DNA of 64,000 nt from Rutstroemia sp. NJR-2017a BVV2 (taxonomy: Eukaryota > Ascomycota > Leotiomycetes > Helotiales > Rutstroemiaceae). The notes beneath the pieces were generated by a model. That model made no database searches. It was given only the letters and a program-made list of their open reading frames with translations, and was not told where the DNA came from. Positions within the stretch are counted from its first letter, which is position 1. Each line of letters begins with the position of its first letter. The translations under genes were made by a program, and so were the position numbers. The DNA is taken from the NCBI GenBank assembly GCA_002946415.1, contig NJPS01000034.1, forward strand, positions 62,001 to 126,000. Reading direction: 5' to 3'. Below are positions 19,610 through 35,869 of this stretch, piece after piece.

Positions 19610-21984
19610 CTATGACCACACATCCTCCTAAGTCGTTTGTTAGCTTCGTTTACGTGTTGTTTGTTTGCATATATTGCGCTTGTATATATGTAGGTATGTA
19701 TGCGGAGAATTAAGCAATAACCGCTAGGAAAGTGACAGTGGCCGATGCAGCCAAGCATTAAAAGTGACAAGGATGTACTGTAAGCAACGGATTCCGGTGT
19801 CCGTCACAATATAGTGAACAGCCGAAGAGTGATGCCGAACAAAAAAGTATATGAGGAGAAAAGTTACATACCTGGTACTGATTGGCTGATCGCATACCCT
19901 TCACGATTTCTTCCGCCTTAGATTCGGGGATGTCTCGCTGTTCTGAAATGATCTTTGCAAGTACGGTATTGACTTCTCGAGCCATGTTCGCCGCATCACC
20001 GCAAACGTAGAAGTAAGCTTTTTGCATCAGTAGGTCGTTGACTTCCTTGGCTTGCTCCTTTAGACGGTGTTGCACGTAGACCTTTTCTGGTCCTTCCCGA
20101 GAAAATGCAGTAATGAGGGAGAACTTGTCGCCCAGTGCTTCTTCGTATTGCTGTCAAAATTGTTAGCTAGAGTGAATCATATAGTAGGAGTGAAGTTCTA
20201 ACCTTCCACTCATCTTTGTACAAGAAATCTTCATTTGAGTTCCGGCATCCGAAAAATAGGATTGTTCGTCCAACATTCTCTCCGTTCTTGGCCTGGTGTG
20301 CTCTTTCTTGGACGAAAGCTCTGAAAGGAGCAACACCCGTGCCAGGACCGACCATGATAACTGGCTTCGATGGGTCTGATGGGAGCTTGAAATTTGAGTG
20401 TCGTACATGTACAGGAACGTGGACACCGTCGTACTTGTTTCTCGGTCCTGTTATCTCGTAGGTGAGTCCATGTGGATCTGGATGATCGTCACCATGTTGC
20501 TTTTGTTTCAAGGCAAGAAGATAGTTGGTGGTAACACCCTTGAGGGCATCAGTTCGGCCAGGAATATCCATCGACTCAACCACAGCAGTGATGGAAATCT
20601 TCTTTTTCTGTACGAGTGATGAAGACGAGATCGAGTAGTAACGAGGCTGGATTTTACCCAGACCTTCAATGAAAGCGGAGAACGGAATAGCTGACCATTT
20701 TTCCTGGCCACCAACCTTTTCCAAGACCTGAGCGATGTTCAAATAGTGAGTGCTGATCTGTTCTTGGAAATAATCTTTGTCTCCACCGAGCTTTTCCATC
20801 TCAGCCTTACAGCTCTCATTTGGTGCGAATGGCGCAAGAGTGGCAATGAACTGACGTGACACCGGGGCACAAATCTCCATGTGATACCTGGCGATAGCAT
20901 CATATGTGGTAGGAGTAGGGAAAGGAACCTTGGCAGTTGACTCTAGTGGCTTGACACTAATGACAGAATCTTTCTTTGGCAGAAGTCCAGTAACATTAAG
21001 GAATCGGTTGACCTCCTTTCCGGCATTTGTTGGCCACACGGCGATATGGTCTCCAGTTTGGTACGATAGGTTTGAGCCGCTGATGTCAATTTCCATGTGA
21101 AGGCAGTTGCGGTCATTCACAGTGAAGAGTTCCTTTGATTCGGCAATAGGCGCAATGTACGGGTTGTGAGCGTTGTAAGGACCCTTCGATGTGCCTTCCA
21201 GATGCAGCTTGTTTGGTTCACCGAGATAGACCTCTTTGGATTCTTTGGTCAAATCGTCCCGATCAGTGATGGCAAAGACAGGCTCGTAGACAGCTTCGCG
21301 CTCCTGGAGGCCCAAACTTTCGGCGAGTGACTTCCACATAGGATCTTTCCAGGCCAAGAAATCTTCTTCCATAGTACCGGCACCATCGTCACCTTCACCA
21401 GCATCACCGATTCTTGTAGCTCCGAGCTTCTCCAGCGCCTTTGTAACATTTCGGACCATTGAATTGTAGTGCTCGTATGTGTTATTTCCCAAGCCAAATG
21501 CGACAAATTTCAGGTTGGCAAGTGATTTCTCGCCGCTTGAGAACTCGATATCCTCGCCCATAATGAATTCGTAGAAGTCGACGGCATTATCTGTTGGCTC
21601 TCCTTCACCATATGTTGCAAGAACGAACATGGCGACCTTATCATCGGGCATGGTATCAAGGTTATCAAAATCGTAGTCTTCCAAGTCGGCCACCATAGTT
21701 TCCAAGCCGAAGCGACTCTTCCCCTCCTTTGCCAATCTGGAGGCATAATCTTCAGCGGTACCGGTCTGCGAGCCATAGAAAACTACACAGTTCTTGTTAG
21801 ACTCCTCCATCTTTTCCACGATATTTCTCGTCTTGGCTGGCTTGTTTCCATTGGCGGCGGCATAGCTTGTGGCGTAAGGATCCTTCACGATACCCCAGTA
21901 TTTGCCTTTTGTGAAATATGCTATCGTGCCCAGAGCCAACACGCCCAGGACGACAATGTCCAGGACGTCCAGTTGCCCGCCCAT
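19610..21984 (-). CDS. cpr1: NADPH-cytochrome P450 reductase
   Basis: Three exons, 21984-20203, 20150-19872 and 19627-19610, encode 692 residues. An N-terminal membrane anchor lies at residues 7-24. The FMN-binding flavodoxin domain has GSQTGTAE at 71-78 and ATYGEGEPTDN. The FAD site is RYYSIS at 448-453 and the NADPH site GPGTGVAPF at 546-554, with FGCRN and YVCGDAANMA beyond. The enzyme sits in the ER membrane and passes electrons from NADPH through FAD and FMN to P450s, including Cyp51 and Cyp61 of ergosterol synthesis. The last exon has only six codons (EDVWS and stop), preceded by a 244 bp intron with a GCTAAC branch point. It supplies Trp691, equivalent to the tryptophan that stacks on FAD in mammalian CPR. 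Reading through the intron would give a wrong tail, so automated models may miss it. Confidence 0.96.
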
Positions 21985-24636
21985 TTTAAGGGACTAAGAA
22001 TCCGCCGACTGTTGAGATCGAATGATACCGTAGACCAAGAGGGATGACCGAAGTTGGAGGGATATAAACCGACAGTCAAGTGCTCAGACTGAGGAGCTGG
22101 GAAGAAATGACAGCAAATCTAGAGAGTATGTGAGAGATTCGCGTGTGCTGACTGTGTTGGAAGTGGGAAAAACAATTATCGACAGATGCAAGAATATTAT
22201 GTACACATGTACAGATATCATTTCTTGCAGCTACGGTGGACTTTTGTATCCTTGGGGACGATCACAAGCCTAGTGGGATACTAGAACTTAGAAGTGTTCT
22301 TTTCGAAATCTCTCAAGTCCCCTCCAAGAGCACGGCCACAAAAAAAAGGTTAAGGGTCCGTAGAAGACCGGAGCAAGTCGGAAATTTTAGGTTGAAGTGC
22401 GCGATGCAAAACGACTCCGAATGTAGTCTTACTGTACGATTTGCGTGAGTGCAATTGGCACGATTCACGACTCGAATGTAAAGGGAGTATGTACGAAAGT
22501 AGTCTGTTGGTTATTGTATGACTGATGGATGAGAAGTGGAATGGGAGAATCTTGACGAATAGCATCGTCAACATTCACAACTCGAGAAAGTGTTGTACAT
22601 CATCATTCAACCACCCTTCAAATCGATCCCGTACTGCGACCACGATGGTACGAAGCGTTATCCTTCCAATATGTGGCCCCTTAAAGTTTTGTATATACAA
22701 GTATTGCCAGCTGGACTTTGGCGGAGATGTAAGTTACCTAGCTTAGTGCCCACTCCCTGAATCGGAGACAACGGTCCTCTTTACATTAATTTATTGCCTC
22801 GCGCGCCTCCTCAGTGCTTCGCACATTCATACGAAGTATATCTCCGGACAGCTGGGGACGGTACTGTAACGGTAGGTGGCGGGTAACAACCGCGGATGTC
22901 TAGGGAGCAAGGAGAACAGGAGTAGAGGCGAAAACCTCAGCAGCCTCTCGGGCCTGGCGAACGGAGCCTTTCCGCTCTCCGTAGAGCAGATGCCACACCC
23001 ATCCTGTGCTAGAAATTCTGTGTGTCCAGGTTCAAATTCCGGCCCTCACCGTCCTTTTTCAGGACGATGATGCTGAAGCAACACCTTTCTTCTTTCGTCC
23101 TACCTAATCCTTCCTCTTACGCCTGCAATGCACGTCTTTGGCCGGATGTCTGCAGCACCCGACATTCCGCTCCGGCCGGTTGAACAAACGCGGAATCCCA
23201 CTTTGTCCCCCACATGGAGCTGCACACGGAGCGGTGCAGAGACGGTTTTCGAGTCCCCCAACTGCTAAGAACCGCTCTTCCCGACTATCAGATCCTCCGA
23301 AGTTGGGCGAAGTTGGGCGAAGTTGGGGTCGAGTCAGAACGGTGATCAGCGGGAAAACGCTTCGAGGTGTTTGATGTTTGATCTTATATCAGCTTGGGGC
23401 CATGTATGGCACATCAGGCTCGGATGTTCTTGTAGTGCCATGGCCAACAATTTCTGCAGGAACCACGAATTATACGAGCCAGCGGCTGGGTTACCAATAC
23501 ACCGTAGCAATTAGAAATGGTGAGCTACCATCAGTCCACCTACTGTCCGCCTCCTGTCCACCTACCGTCCAATAATGTGTATGTGGTGTAACTCGAGATG
23601 ATTTATATCAGGTTCCATCTGCCGTCTCAGCTGTCGAACCATAGAGCTTCAACATACAGTGCAAATTGGATCTGACGAAGGCGGCCCAAAAGGAAGAACA
23701 ATGGCTTTGGACTACAGGTATGAATAAACATATTGATTTTGCTGCATGTCTAGTACGCACCTACAGTCTCGAGGGAGGTCAATCATACGGAGAATTCACA
23801 GCATACGTGCAGCTCCAAACGTCTCCGAGGATCTGTCGCACCTGGATTCTACTTGTAAGACTACATCATACAGACACAGACACAATACAGACACCCAAGT
23901 AATACATGCAGGGATATTGGTTTCGGTGCAGTCATGAGTCCCAAAAGAGGAACTGTGTCTGTACGTACTGGTACTCGCCGTGGCCTTTCGAGCAACTCAT
24001 GGAAAGTCATAAAGGAGATCTGCCTCCCTTGCAAGGACAGCCGGAACCGGGTAGCTAGGAGAACAGGTACCCGACCCGTACCCAGCGCGTGAGATCACTG
24101 AGATGTTGTACCTGTACCAAACATGAAAAGCGTTAGAGCAAGTTATGTTATATAAAGCTACGAAGAGTTCTCAGTTATCAGGTCTCGCCGTTGTTGGTGG
24201 TTCCTGTCCCAATCCTGTTGGGCCACGCCGCCAACACGTGAAAGTGTAGGAAGCAATTCGCGAACAGTTCGTAAAGTCGTAAAGTCGGCAAAAAGTGCAT
24301 GTAACGGAGTATGGGGGTTACTGTATGGATTTATGATGATGTTCCATTGCTGGCCAGGGGCTGGCCAGGGACAGGGGACAGAGCATTCGGAGAGCCATCA
24401 TTGGCTGCTATGACCATTCCACGATATTTATCGCCGTGCAAATTGTACGGAGCGTAAGTTCTATGTCTCCCATTGTGGCCCAGGAGAGCCCTCGGGAACT
24501 GTGTCCATAGCATCACCAACACACCAAAATCGCAGTGAATTGTTTCTGCACTCGAAATAATGTCAGCAAGCTTGCCGTTTGCTAGAAACAACCTCAAATG
24601 AAGGGGGGGTTACACGTGCTTGATGTGACAGGAAGA
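21985..24636. other. Gene-free stretch between CPR and Tao3 (two divergent promoters)
   Basis: The 2.65 kb separates divergent genes and must hold the CPR promoter (next to 21985, with CT-rich minus-strand sequence) and the Tao3 promoter. The middle part (22800-23400) is more GC-rich. No open frame has recognisable content. A sequence resembling a tRNA T-arm at about 23029-23045 has no matching acceptor stem. Confidence 0.35.
23298..23327. repeat. (CGAAGTTGGG)3 tandem repeat
   Basis: Three perfect adjoining copies of a 10-bp unit in intergenic DNA. Confidence 0.85.
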
Positions 24637-27600
24637 ATGAGTGAGTGCCCTACTTTTTGCTGCTAGTAGTTTACCCAAGGTTTTGTTTGGGCCGTTTTGC
24701 GTTTTAGATCAGACCCTCCAAACCAAAAGACCAAGCAAAACTTTTTAGGCCTATTCATCTATCTTCTATCCAGCACTCATGGCATATCCTTGCTGATACT
24801 TGTCTCAAGCATCGTCACCAGATCCTCGTGCTGAGCGTCCAACAGAAACCTTCACTCCTATCGACATCGATGTCACTACCTGGACCCCGACCTTGAAACG
24901 TTCACATACTGCCAATTCCAGGTCGATAACCCACTCGCGAGAGCCCAGCTCAAACCAGTCGTTCTTCGCAGGCCTTAAAGCTGCCTTCTCAGAATCGCAT
25001 GGACAGCCCGCCAATTTGTCACCGCGACTGTATAGTGGTAGCACAAGAGGGGGGTCAATAGACGCAGATGCAAAGAGCCACCATCGGAACACAAGCATCG
25101 TTAATGGCATACAACGCTCTAGGAATGGAAGCTTTACGAGTTCGTCAGCTAGCCCATTGAGTCCGCAGGTAATCGCAGCAGCAGCTGGAGATTCCGATGC
25201 ATCAGCCATGGAAAACTCGAACTTCCCCTCCACGGCATCCAGCATGACCAGCGGCACATCCTTCAGTTCCAATACAATCATTGTGCCTTCTCGAAGTCCG
25301 TCCGCCGCGGACAATGCGCCCCCGAGCAATACACAGAGAAATATGGAGCGGGTTCATAGTTCGAGTGGGAGAAGTCGGAGGAACCATGCGCATCATCATT
25401 CCCATTCCAGACATCATAAAGATGAGCTGAAAACTGTTGGGGAATATGCTCTGCATGTGTTATTCACTTCGGTCAGTACTCTATGAACTTCCTACCAGCA
25501 AACATACTGACGTCCTGCGTAGTTTATTGCACAAGCCGAGGAGAAGATTTCACAATGCGTCACTTTACCATTAGATCCCGAACCCCAAATCGAACACATC
25601 TGCGGAGCAGGAGTAGACCCCGCCTTTGATCAACTCATTTCAGCCCTGGGACACATTGCAAGCCAGAAGCCTAAACCATTGATAGATTCAATGATGTTAT
25701 GGAGAAAGAACAAAAGCGATGCTGCTAATGAGGCAAGGATACAACTTCAACAGGTACGTTTATAGCTGTGTAGGCGATGCAATGCCCCTTTGCTAAATCA
25801 GTCTCTAGTCCCGCGGCAACCTACTCCCTGGCCAACTTTCTCGAAGGAATACGGAACCACCGCACATGCAACAAGATGATCTAATGGCCAATCTACCCTC
25901 TATCGCGGCGCGCCAGGAATTCGTAGCCCAAGCGGAGCGCCGTTCAACGGTTTCAATTTTCATACTATGTAGAGTTTTGATGGAGGTTATTGGGCAGAGC
26001 ACTTTGGCTCATATTACACCAGAGATGGAAGAAAAACTCGAGGGCATTATCTTTGGACAATTGAAAATCGCTGATACAGACCAACTTAACAACTCGCCGC
26101 TAAAGATGGCGAACTGGTTTCTATTCAGCCAGTTACTTGGAGTAATGAGCGAGATCAACTTTGACAGCGTTACTGATCGTTTCATCGCCGACCTTGAGAA
26201 ATCGCAAAAGGATTTAGTGGTCAGAAGTCCTGTGAACAAAGACACCGAAGGAAGAATGGTGCTAGTCCTTGGTGGAATGAAACATATCAGGTTGAAGACG
26301 TACCCAGAAGACGCCTGGGACCAATCATGCGATTTTATGATATCTTTGGGCAGATTTTTCGCACTTTCCCATGGACATCAGCTCAAATATGCATATTGCA
26401 TGGCGCTTGACATTCTCCTACTACCTGTTGCTGCGACAGCGAACACAGAACTAAACCTGCCCAAATGGACAGAGGTTCTTGGCACCATAGGCCCGAGAGT
26501 GGCGTCTATGTTTGTCAAACCACGCCACTGGTCAGTGGCCTTCCCTCTTACAGCTACACTTCTGTGTGTGTCTCCCGCCGATACTTTTTCCACACAATGG
26601 CTTCAGCTCGTATTGCCTCTCCAAGCGAAGATGAAGGAACCTAGAACCAGGCCAATCTGTCTGCAAGTGATCTCGAGACTTCTCTGGACATATTTGTATC
26701 GTACGTCCGACACAGCAAACAACACAACCAAGAAACTTGATGAAGTCGTCAGGCTTGTTTTGCCATCTGGTAAAAAGACCTACATATCTACGGAGCCTGC
26801 CGTCATGGAGCCTTTGATTCAAATCATCCGCATCATTGGCTACAAGAATCAAGATTTCTGTTTTAGAACAATTGTCTTTCCTTTACTCAATGCAGACTTG
26901 TTCGCTTCTGGAAAGGAGCTCAAGGTGGAGCAACTGGAACCAGAAAAGATGGTTGTTGGTATCCGGGCTTTCCTTGCTATCATGTCAGACCTCGAGAAGG
27001 GCGATCAAGGGTGTCCGCCATTTCCGCAGCAATATTCCCCATTGCCAACTTACGAAAGGATTCCAACTTCACCCATAATGATCGCGCCACGTAGTCCAGT
27101 AACACCAGTCACAGTGGCTCCAAGTCGTGAAGAACGTCTTTCCCGTCCTGTCATTACTACCACATTCGGCGATGTTGCCAAAGAATATTACGCAAAATTC
27201 TGTGAAATTTTGGGCAAGATCACTATCATCTGCGACAACACATTCGGTGGCCAAGCTGTCCTGGATGAAAAGTTTAATGGGCCCGCTCCTAAAACGCCCC
27301 TCTCTGAGAGCTTTAACTTCCGCCGGGATGATCACTTGGCCCCATCCGATCAAAAGCAAGGCTTCTATGAGTTATTACATGTGGCCGTGCAAGCCTTACC
27401 TCGCTGCCTCTCTCCAGACATACCTTTTAACTCCCTCGTAAATCTTCTTTGCACAGGTACCGCTCATGTTCAATACAATATCGCGGAATCTTCTGCACAA
27501 TCTTTGAAATCAATTGCTAGACAGTCTCATGCCCAGGCCGTCACCATCGGTTTTGCGCGTTTTATTTTCAACTTTGATGACAAGTATTCTACCATGTCAG

Positions 27601-30600
27601 ATGGTGGTATGCTTGGTCCAGGCCACATCGAGAGCACACTAAAGCTCTATGTAGAACTATTACAGATTTGGATTGAAGAGATCAAGCGGAAGATGAAAGA
27701 AGCAGCTGCAGAAACAGCAGAAGACAATATCTCGGACAAAAGAGGCCTGCATTTGGATATTTCTGGCATCTGGGCACAGGTCGACGAAGTTGAGTCTCAT
27801 GGTTTGTTCTTTTTATGTTCTCAATCGAGAAGGGTACGTGCTTTTGCGGTTACAGTCTTACGTCTTATCACCGAGTTCGACACGGCACTGGGCAAAGATA
27901 GTGGCCGGCTGATCCACATCCTGGAAGGAGAGTCAAAGATAGTCATGGACTTCAACGACGAAAGCTTGTCAGTCGCAGAGCGCAGTAGACTACAACGAGG
28001 AGTTCAGAGGAATGACTCTGGGAAGACCGAAAGCGACCTGATTCAACTTTGCAGTAGCGACATATCTTATGATACCACACTATGGTTCAAAATCTTCCCG
28101 AATTTGATCCGAATCAGTTACGATCGTTGTCCATTTGCTGTAACATTAAGTCGAGAGCTGATATGCAACCGAATTTTGCAAATGTATCGAGGTATTCTCA
28201 TATTATCCGAGGCGACGCGTGGTCCGCAATATGGAGCTTTCGACCGGTACGAGGCTGGCAGTGGCCGGCTACTATCGAGATCTTCAACTACACCTCCGGA
28301 GGTACTTATTGAGCAATGGAAGCTGTATCTTATTGTTGCATGCACTACACTTTCAGACAAAGGCGGCCAACAACAACAGTCATCTCCCCAAGGACCGCAA
28401 CATTATCGAAAAGGATCCAAACCGAATCAAGCATTAGGGAAGATCACTTCTGCGAGGACACTTTTCAAATATTTAATTCCTTTACTTCACGTAGGCCCGG
28501 CTTCGATACGGGATGCAGTTGTTGTGGCGCTTGGCTCTATTAATGTTAATATTTATAAGACTTTACTAGAAGAGTTACAGGATGCGGTGGCTCGATGTAA
28601 CGACGATGCGCGAGCTCGTATTCACCAACGAACCGCCAGCAGCCCAAGGCGAAACAGGAGGAGTGATCTCCTCAGGACTGAGATCACCCATGTCTACAAA
28701 CTGACTTCGTCATTCCTGAAGGAGAAGGAAATACATGAAGATGACTGGATCTTAAACAATCTCGTCACATACACGAAAGACTTGAAAATCTTCTTAATGG
28801 ACGGAGAGGTTCAGTTGGACTGGGAATTTCAAAAGCTCAGGCGCCACTACTGTGGCCTGATGGAGGAGTTATTTGAGGGCATCAATCGGACCAAAGACCC
28901 CTCGCGCTGGATGACTTTTGAGTCAAGAAAATCTTCCTTCGCACTTATGGAAGATTGGTGTGGTTACTCTCCAAACCAAAATCAAATTAGACAGAGGGAA
29001 GATAGTATGAGACAGTCGATGATTAGTCAGCAAGCACTTGGTGAGCGCGGTATCGTCACTGCCGCGATGGAAATAGAGAAAAGAAACCTTCGAACAGCAG
29101 CTCTCAGCGCTATGGCTGCCCTCTGCGGTGGTCCCATCAGCGTAACCACAGAAAGCCGAGCAAACCTACAGTTCGATATCCGCCGCATGCTATCATGGAT
29201 TGATACCATCTTCAATACGGGCAGTGACCGAATGCACGTAATCGGTCGACGAGCACTGAAGAATTTAATAGTCCACAACAAAGATTTCCCTTATCTGTTG
29301 GAGCATTCAATCACTAAGTGCTATCTTGCAGAGGCATCAAAGGTGCTTGAGAGCTATTTTGGAGTCGTAACAGAAGTCCTGCTCGAGAATCCAGACTACC
29401 CGATGCCATTCTGGAGACTACTCGGCATTGGACTTTATACACTTGGAAGCGAGCTTAGCGATATTCGAATCAAATCCGCACGCTTGCTCCGAGCTCTGGA
29501 GGAGAGGCAGCAGAAAAGTTCCAAAATTCAAGACTTCGATATCAGCATCTCTGACAAAACAAAGGCGGTATATAAGCTTGCCCAATTCGAGATTTCGAAA
29601 CGGCTCTCTGCGAAACATTCCGAACTTGCCTTCCTAATATTTTCGGAATTTACAATGTATTTCAAGGAACTGCAGGCTGGTCCGCAGAGAAATATGGTTG
29701 CCGCTATATTACCATGGATACAGATTGTAGAACTTCAACTTGATCCAAATGGTGGACCAACTGCGCAATCATATGTTCTACTCGCAAATCTGTTCGAGAT
29801 CACCATCAGATCTAGCAGCGCACTGCATAATGAGGTACAGGCATTGTGGCAAGCACTTGCTACAGGCCCGCATGCTGGAAATGTTCAATTGGTCCTTGAT
29901 TTCATTATGTCCTTGTGTCTTGAGAGACGGGAACAAAACTTTGTAGAATTTACAAAGCAAATTGTCGTCTTTCTATCTAGTACTCCCGCTGGAGGAAAAG
30001 TGGTGGAATTTTTGTTGATGCAGATTACGCCCAAGACTATGGTCGCAGAGAAGCGGGAACCCATGCCACCGCCACCAGATGTGGGCAAATTACCTTACTT
30101 GGCAGAACTATCAGATGCGTTGCCCATGGGAACCAAGCAAACCGGACTGTCATTGGGAAAGTTGTCACTCATACTGCTTGTCGATTTGATGGTCTCGCCA
30201 CTGCAACTTGCCGCCGAAAGTGTTCCCTTGCTTCTTCAAGGGGTCACAGTACTTTGGGACCATTACATACCATTAGTTCAGGAACAATCGCGAGAAATGC
30301 TCATCCATCTGATGCATGAGTTGATTATATCGAGGATCGATGACGAAAGCACGACACCTAATAAGGACTCTATTGAGGACTTCATCGAATCGATACGTCG
30401 ACATGACTCTAAAGTCGTGTGGCATTACGATGAGAGCAGTGGCAAAGTATACGATGTAGAGAACAAGGTTCCTGGTGGCATGGAATATTTGACCTCCGAA
30501 GTTGTTAAGGACTTCGAAGTATATTACCCAGGCATCCGGGAGCAATGGGCCAGGCTATCTCTAACATGGGGAACATCTTGCCCTGTTAGACATCTTGCGT

Positions 30601-32525
30601 GCCGGTCATTTCAAATCTTCCGATGTACTTTTACGACACTCGACCAGCCCATGCTTGCAGACATGTTGATCAGACTTTCCAACACAATTGCCGATATTGA
30701 CAACACTTTCCAATTGTTCTCAATCGAGATTCTGACAACGCTACGAACGCTCATCCGAAAACTCGATCCGGATGATTTACTCACCTTTCCTCAAATATTT
30801 TGGACGACATGTGCCTGCTTGGATACAACCGTCGAAAGAGAATTTTCGGAAGCTAGCAATATCCTGGATGATCTTTTGGACAAATTGGATTTTGGGGATG
30901 CTGAAATCAGACACTTGCTTGCCGAAGGACGACCTGACTCTTGGGAAGGTTCTTTCGGTGGAATTCAGTCCCTAGTGTACAAAGGTCTTCGTTCATCCGA
31001 CTGCCTCGACAAGACGCTCGCAATACTCAACAAATTAATCAGACTTCCAAGCGATGACCTTGTGGGCGATGACAGTAGGCTGTTGTTTGCTGTTCTGGCC
31101 AATTTCCCTGGGTTTTTGAATGCAATGGACCAAGGGGTCATTGATGGGAACAGCATCGAAACTGCTAGCATCCTTGCAGAAGTTGCAGAAGCACAGGGAT
31201 GTGCTACTATCTCTCGCGCCTTGACTGGTTTTGCTGCATCACGTTACCGCTCAAGCAAAGATTTTTTGGCGCAATTAGTCTCGGCGATTCGTGAATCCTT
31301 CTTCCCCAAGTGGGAATACGGCAGCTTGATCTTCGTTATGGGTCTCTTGACGAACGCTATCCCTTGGTTCAAGTTAAAGACAATGCGTATACTATGTGCT
31401 ATGATTCCTGATATCGATATGAGAAAACCTGAGATTGCTTCCCATGGTCCGGATCTCATCTCGCCACTCCTCAGATTGTTGCAGACAGAATTCTGTATGG
31501 ATGCCTTGAAGGTGTTGGACCAGATTATGACAATGACAGGAACGGCAATGGACAGACATCATTTGCGTATGAGCATGACAAGGTCTTCCTCCAGATCTGT
31601 CAGAAAGGATTACGACCATACACAAAGTCTTTTCGGCATTCCAGAAGATTCCGGATGGTCCATTCCAATGCCTGCTAGGCAAGCTGAGATTACGAGAATT
31701 AATGTGCATGCGGTGTTCTACACATGCCAGAGTGCCAAGAACATGGATGATGAGGTCACTGCTACGCCTGATGTTGAGTTCCATGTCGATGACTTCCAAT
31801 ACGGATACTTCCCTATCACGGAAAGGACCGAAACCATGATGTCTGATGAGGCCCGAGGCGAAGGAAACATCGGGGATCTAGTGATGAAACTGGACAGCTT
31901 GGACGATTTCTTCGAGGACCATCTGCAGAGTCCTACAAGTGATGGGCGGTCCTCGAGGACTATCACGGAGGCTGGGTATGCGAGCGAGAACTTCGATAGC
32001 GGTGCTCAACTGTATGATGAGCAGACTTTGCCTATCCTGCATCAATCGCTTGCTCCCTCTTCTGCTAATTCTACGCTGCAAAATGGGTTTGCAGACTTGC
32101 GACCACCGAACAACGCCATGACACCAGCTGCATTCAACCTCGTCCCGACATCCAGACCCAGCTTACATGCTCGTGCCCTAACTTCCCCTTCAGCACCATC
32201 AGCCTTCCACACCAATATGACCTATGCGTCAGATGACGATTACAGCGAAGACGTGTTCTCCGACGGTGAAGATGAACGCACCACAGCTTCCGCCGAAGGT
32301 TCTTTCTTTCTCGAGAACATGATCAAACCTCTCGCTGCCGGTACCCGCTCTGGCATGCGTCGACTTACCGGAAGCCGATCACGCGACAACGAACGTTTCC
32401 GGGAGAGCCTGCGCCCAGAACGCAGAGGTATCTCACAGCCTCCTCGATCCCCTCGAGTGCCAAAGGTCCCGACGGCGTATTTGCAACACCCGCATTCTCT
32501 GAGCCCAGGCAGTGGAGCTATGTAA
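24637..32525 (+). CDS. tao3: Tao3/Mor2/PAG1 (Furry-family) RAM-network scaffold
   Basis: Proposed exons are 24637-24640, 24810-25471, 25523-25753 and 25809-32525, giving 2537 residues. The first 210 residues are Ser-rich and disordered and end in a His-rich patch. From about 205 (KTVGEYALHVLFTSFIAQAEEKI) the Furry/MOR2-PAG1 helical repeats run almost to the end, including VSIFILCRVLMEVI and PFWRLLGIGLYTLG. The C-terminal 250 residues are acidic then basic and disordered. Furry-family proteins scaffold and activate NDR kinases (Cbk1, Orb6, COT-1) with Mob2, controlling polarised growth and septation. The first coding exon is inferred: an in-frame TGA at 24794 blocks extension, and ATG-A joined by GTGAGT to an acceptor at 24809 restores phase. 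That start is the least certain part; the rest is firm. Confidence 0.9.
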
Positions 32526-33270
32526 GATATTAGTTTGAGGTAGAATTTGAAAGATGTGATGAGATGGAGATTTACTGTTACTTTATTTACACCTAACGAC
32601 ATTTTATGAGAGCTGATAACATGGGTTTTGTCTTCTCGATTTCTGCGATTTAATGTGAGCGGTGTAGCGCCGCACGTACACGAGATAACATGAGATGGTT
32701 TTCGGATATTTGGTTTTCTTATTTGGTTGTGCGTTTTTGAACGGTGGGTGGGTTGATCGGTCGATTGATTGATACCTTGGGTGGGGAATAAAGAATAGCA
32801 TTGGGATAAACTTGATAGATGAACAGAGGTGGGTGGACTGGTGAGAGGTCGATGTGTCGTGGTGTGCTGTTGGATTACAAACCAGGGATGGAGGCACGGG
32901 GGTGAAGAGAGTGCTGAGGGGCTGGTTTGAATGCGGATGGATAGGATCTACATGGGGTGGGTGTCCTGGTGTTTTGTGTATGATAGATAGTGTCATGTTA
33001 ATCTACACCTGTATTTGGTATCGGAAAGAAGAGGGCAAAATACTATATTGTTAATTCTATCATGCAGTTCGAGATTGGAAGACTTGAATAAGCTTGACAC
33101 TCTGGTCCTATCTATGAGTATGATATGGTGGGTCCATTCCATCCCATTACTTCAAGTAGATTCCCCCTTTCGTGGGATACTGGTATTCTCACAACTGTAT
33201 AATCTCTTTCTCTTCCTTCCTCTTATCCCAAGACCCACGACCCAGGTATAATAACATCTAACAAGAAAAT
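32526..33270. other. Convergent 3' region, Tao3 / glutathione reductase
   Basis: Tail-to-tail spacer of 745 bp. The top strand is G/T-rich (GGTGGG runs around 32740-32950). Short open frames lack any recognisable content. It presumably holds both 3' untranslated regions. Confidence 0.35.

Positions 33271-35869
<2,599 letters not shown>

Noticed and set aside
22960..23053. Possible tRNA: GGTTCAAATTCC resembles a T-arm
   Set aside because: The T-stem has a mismatch, no 5' strand complementary to the would-be acceptor CCCTCAC is found upstream, and no A-box is present.
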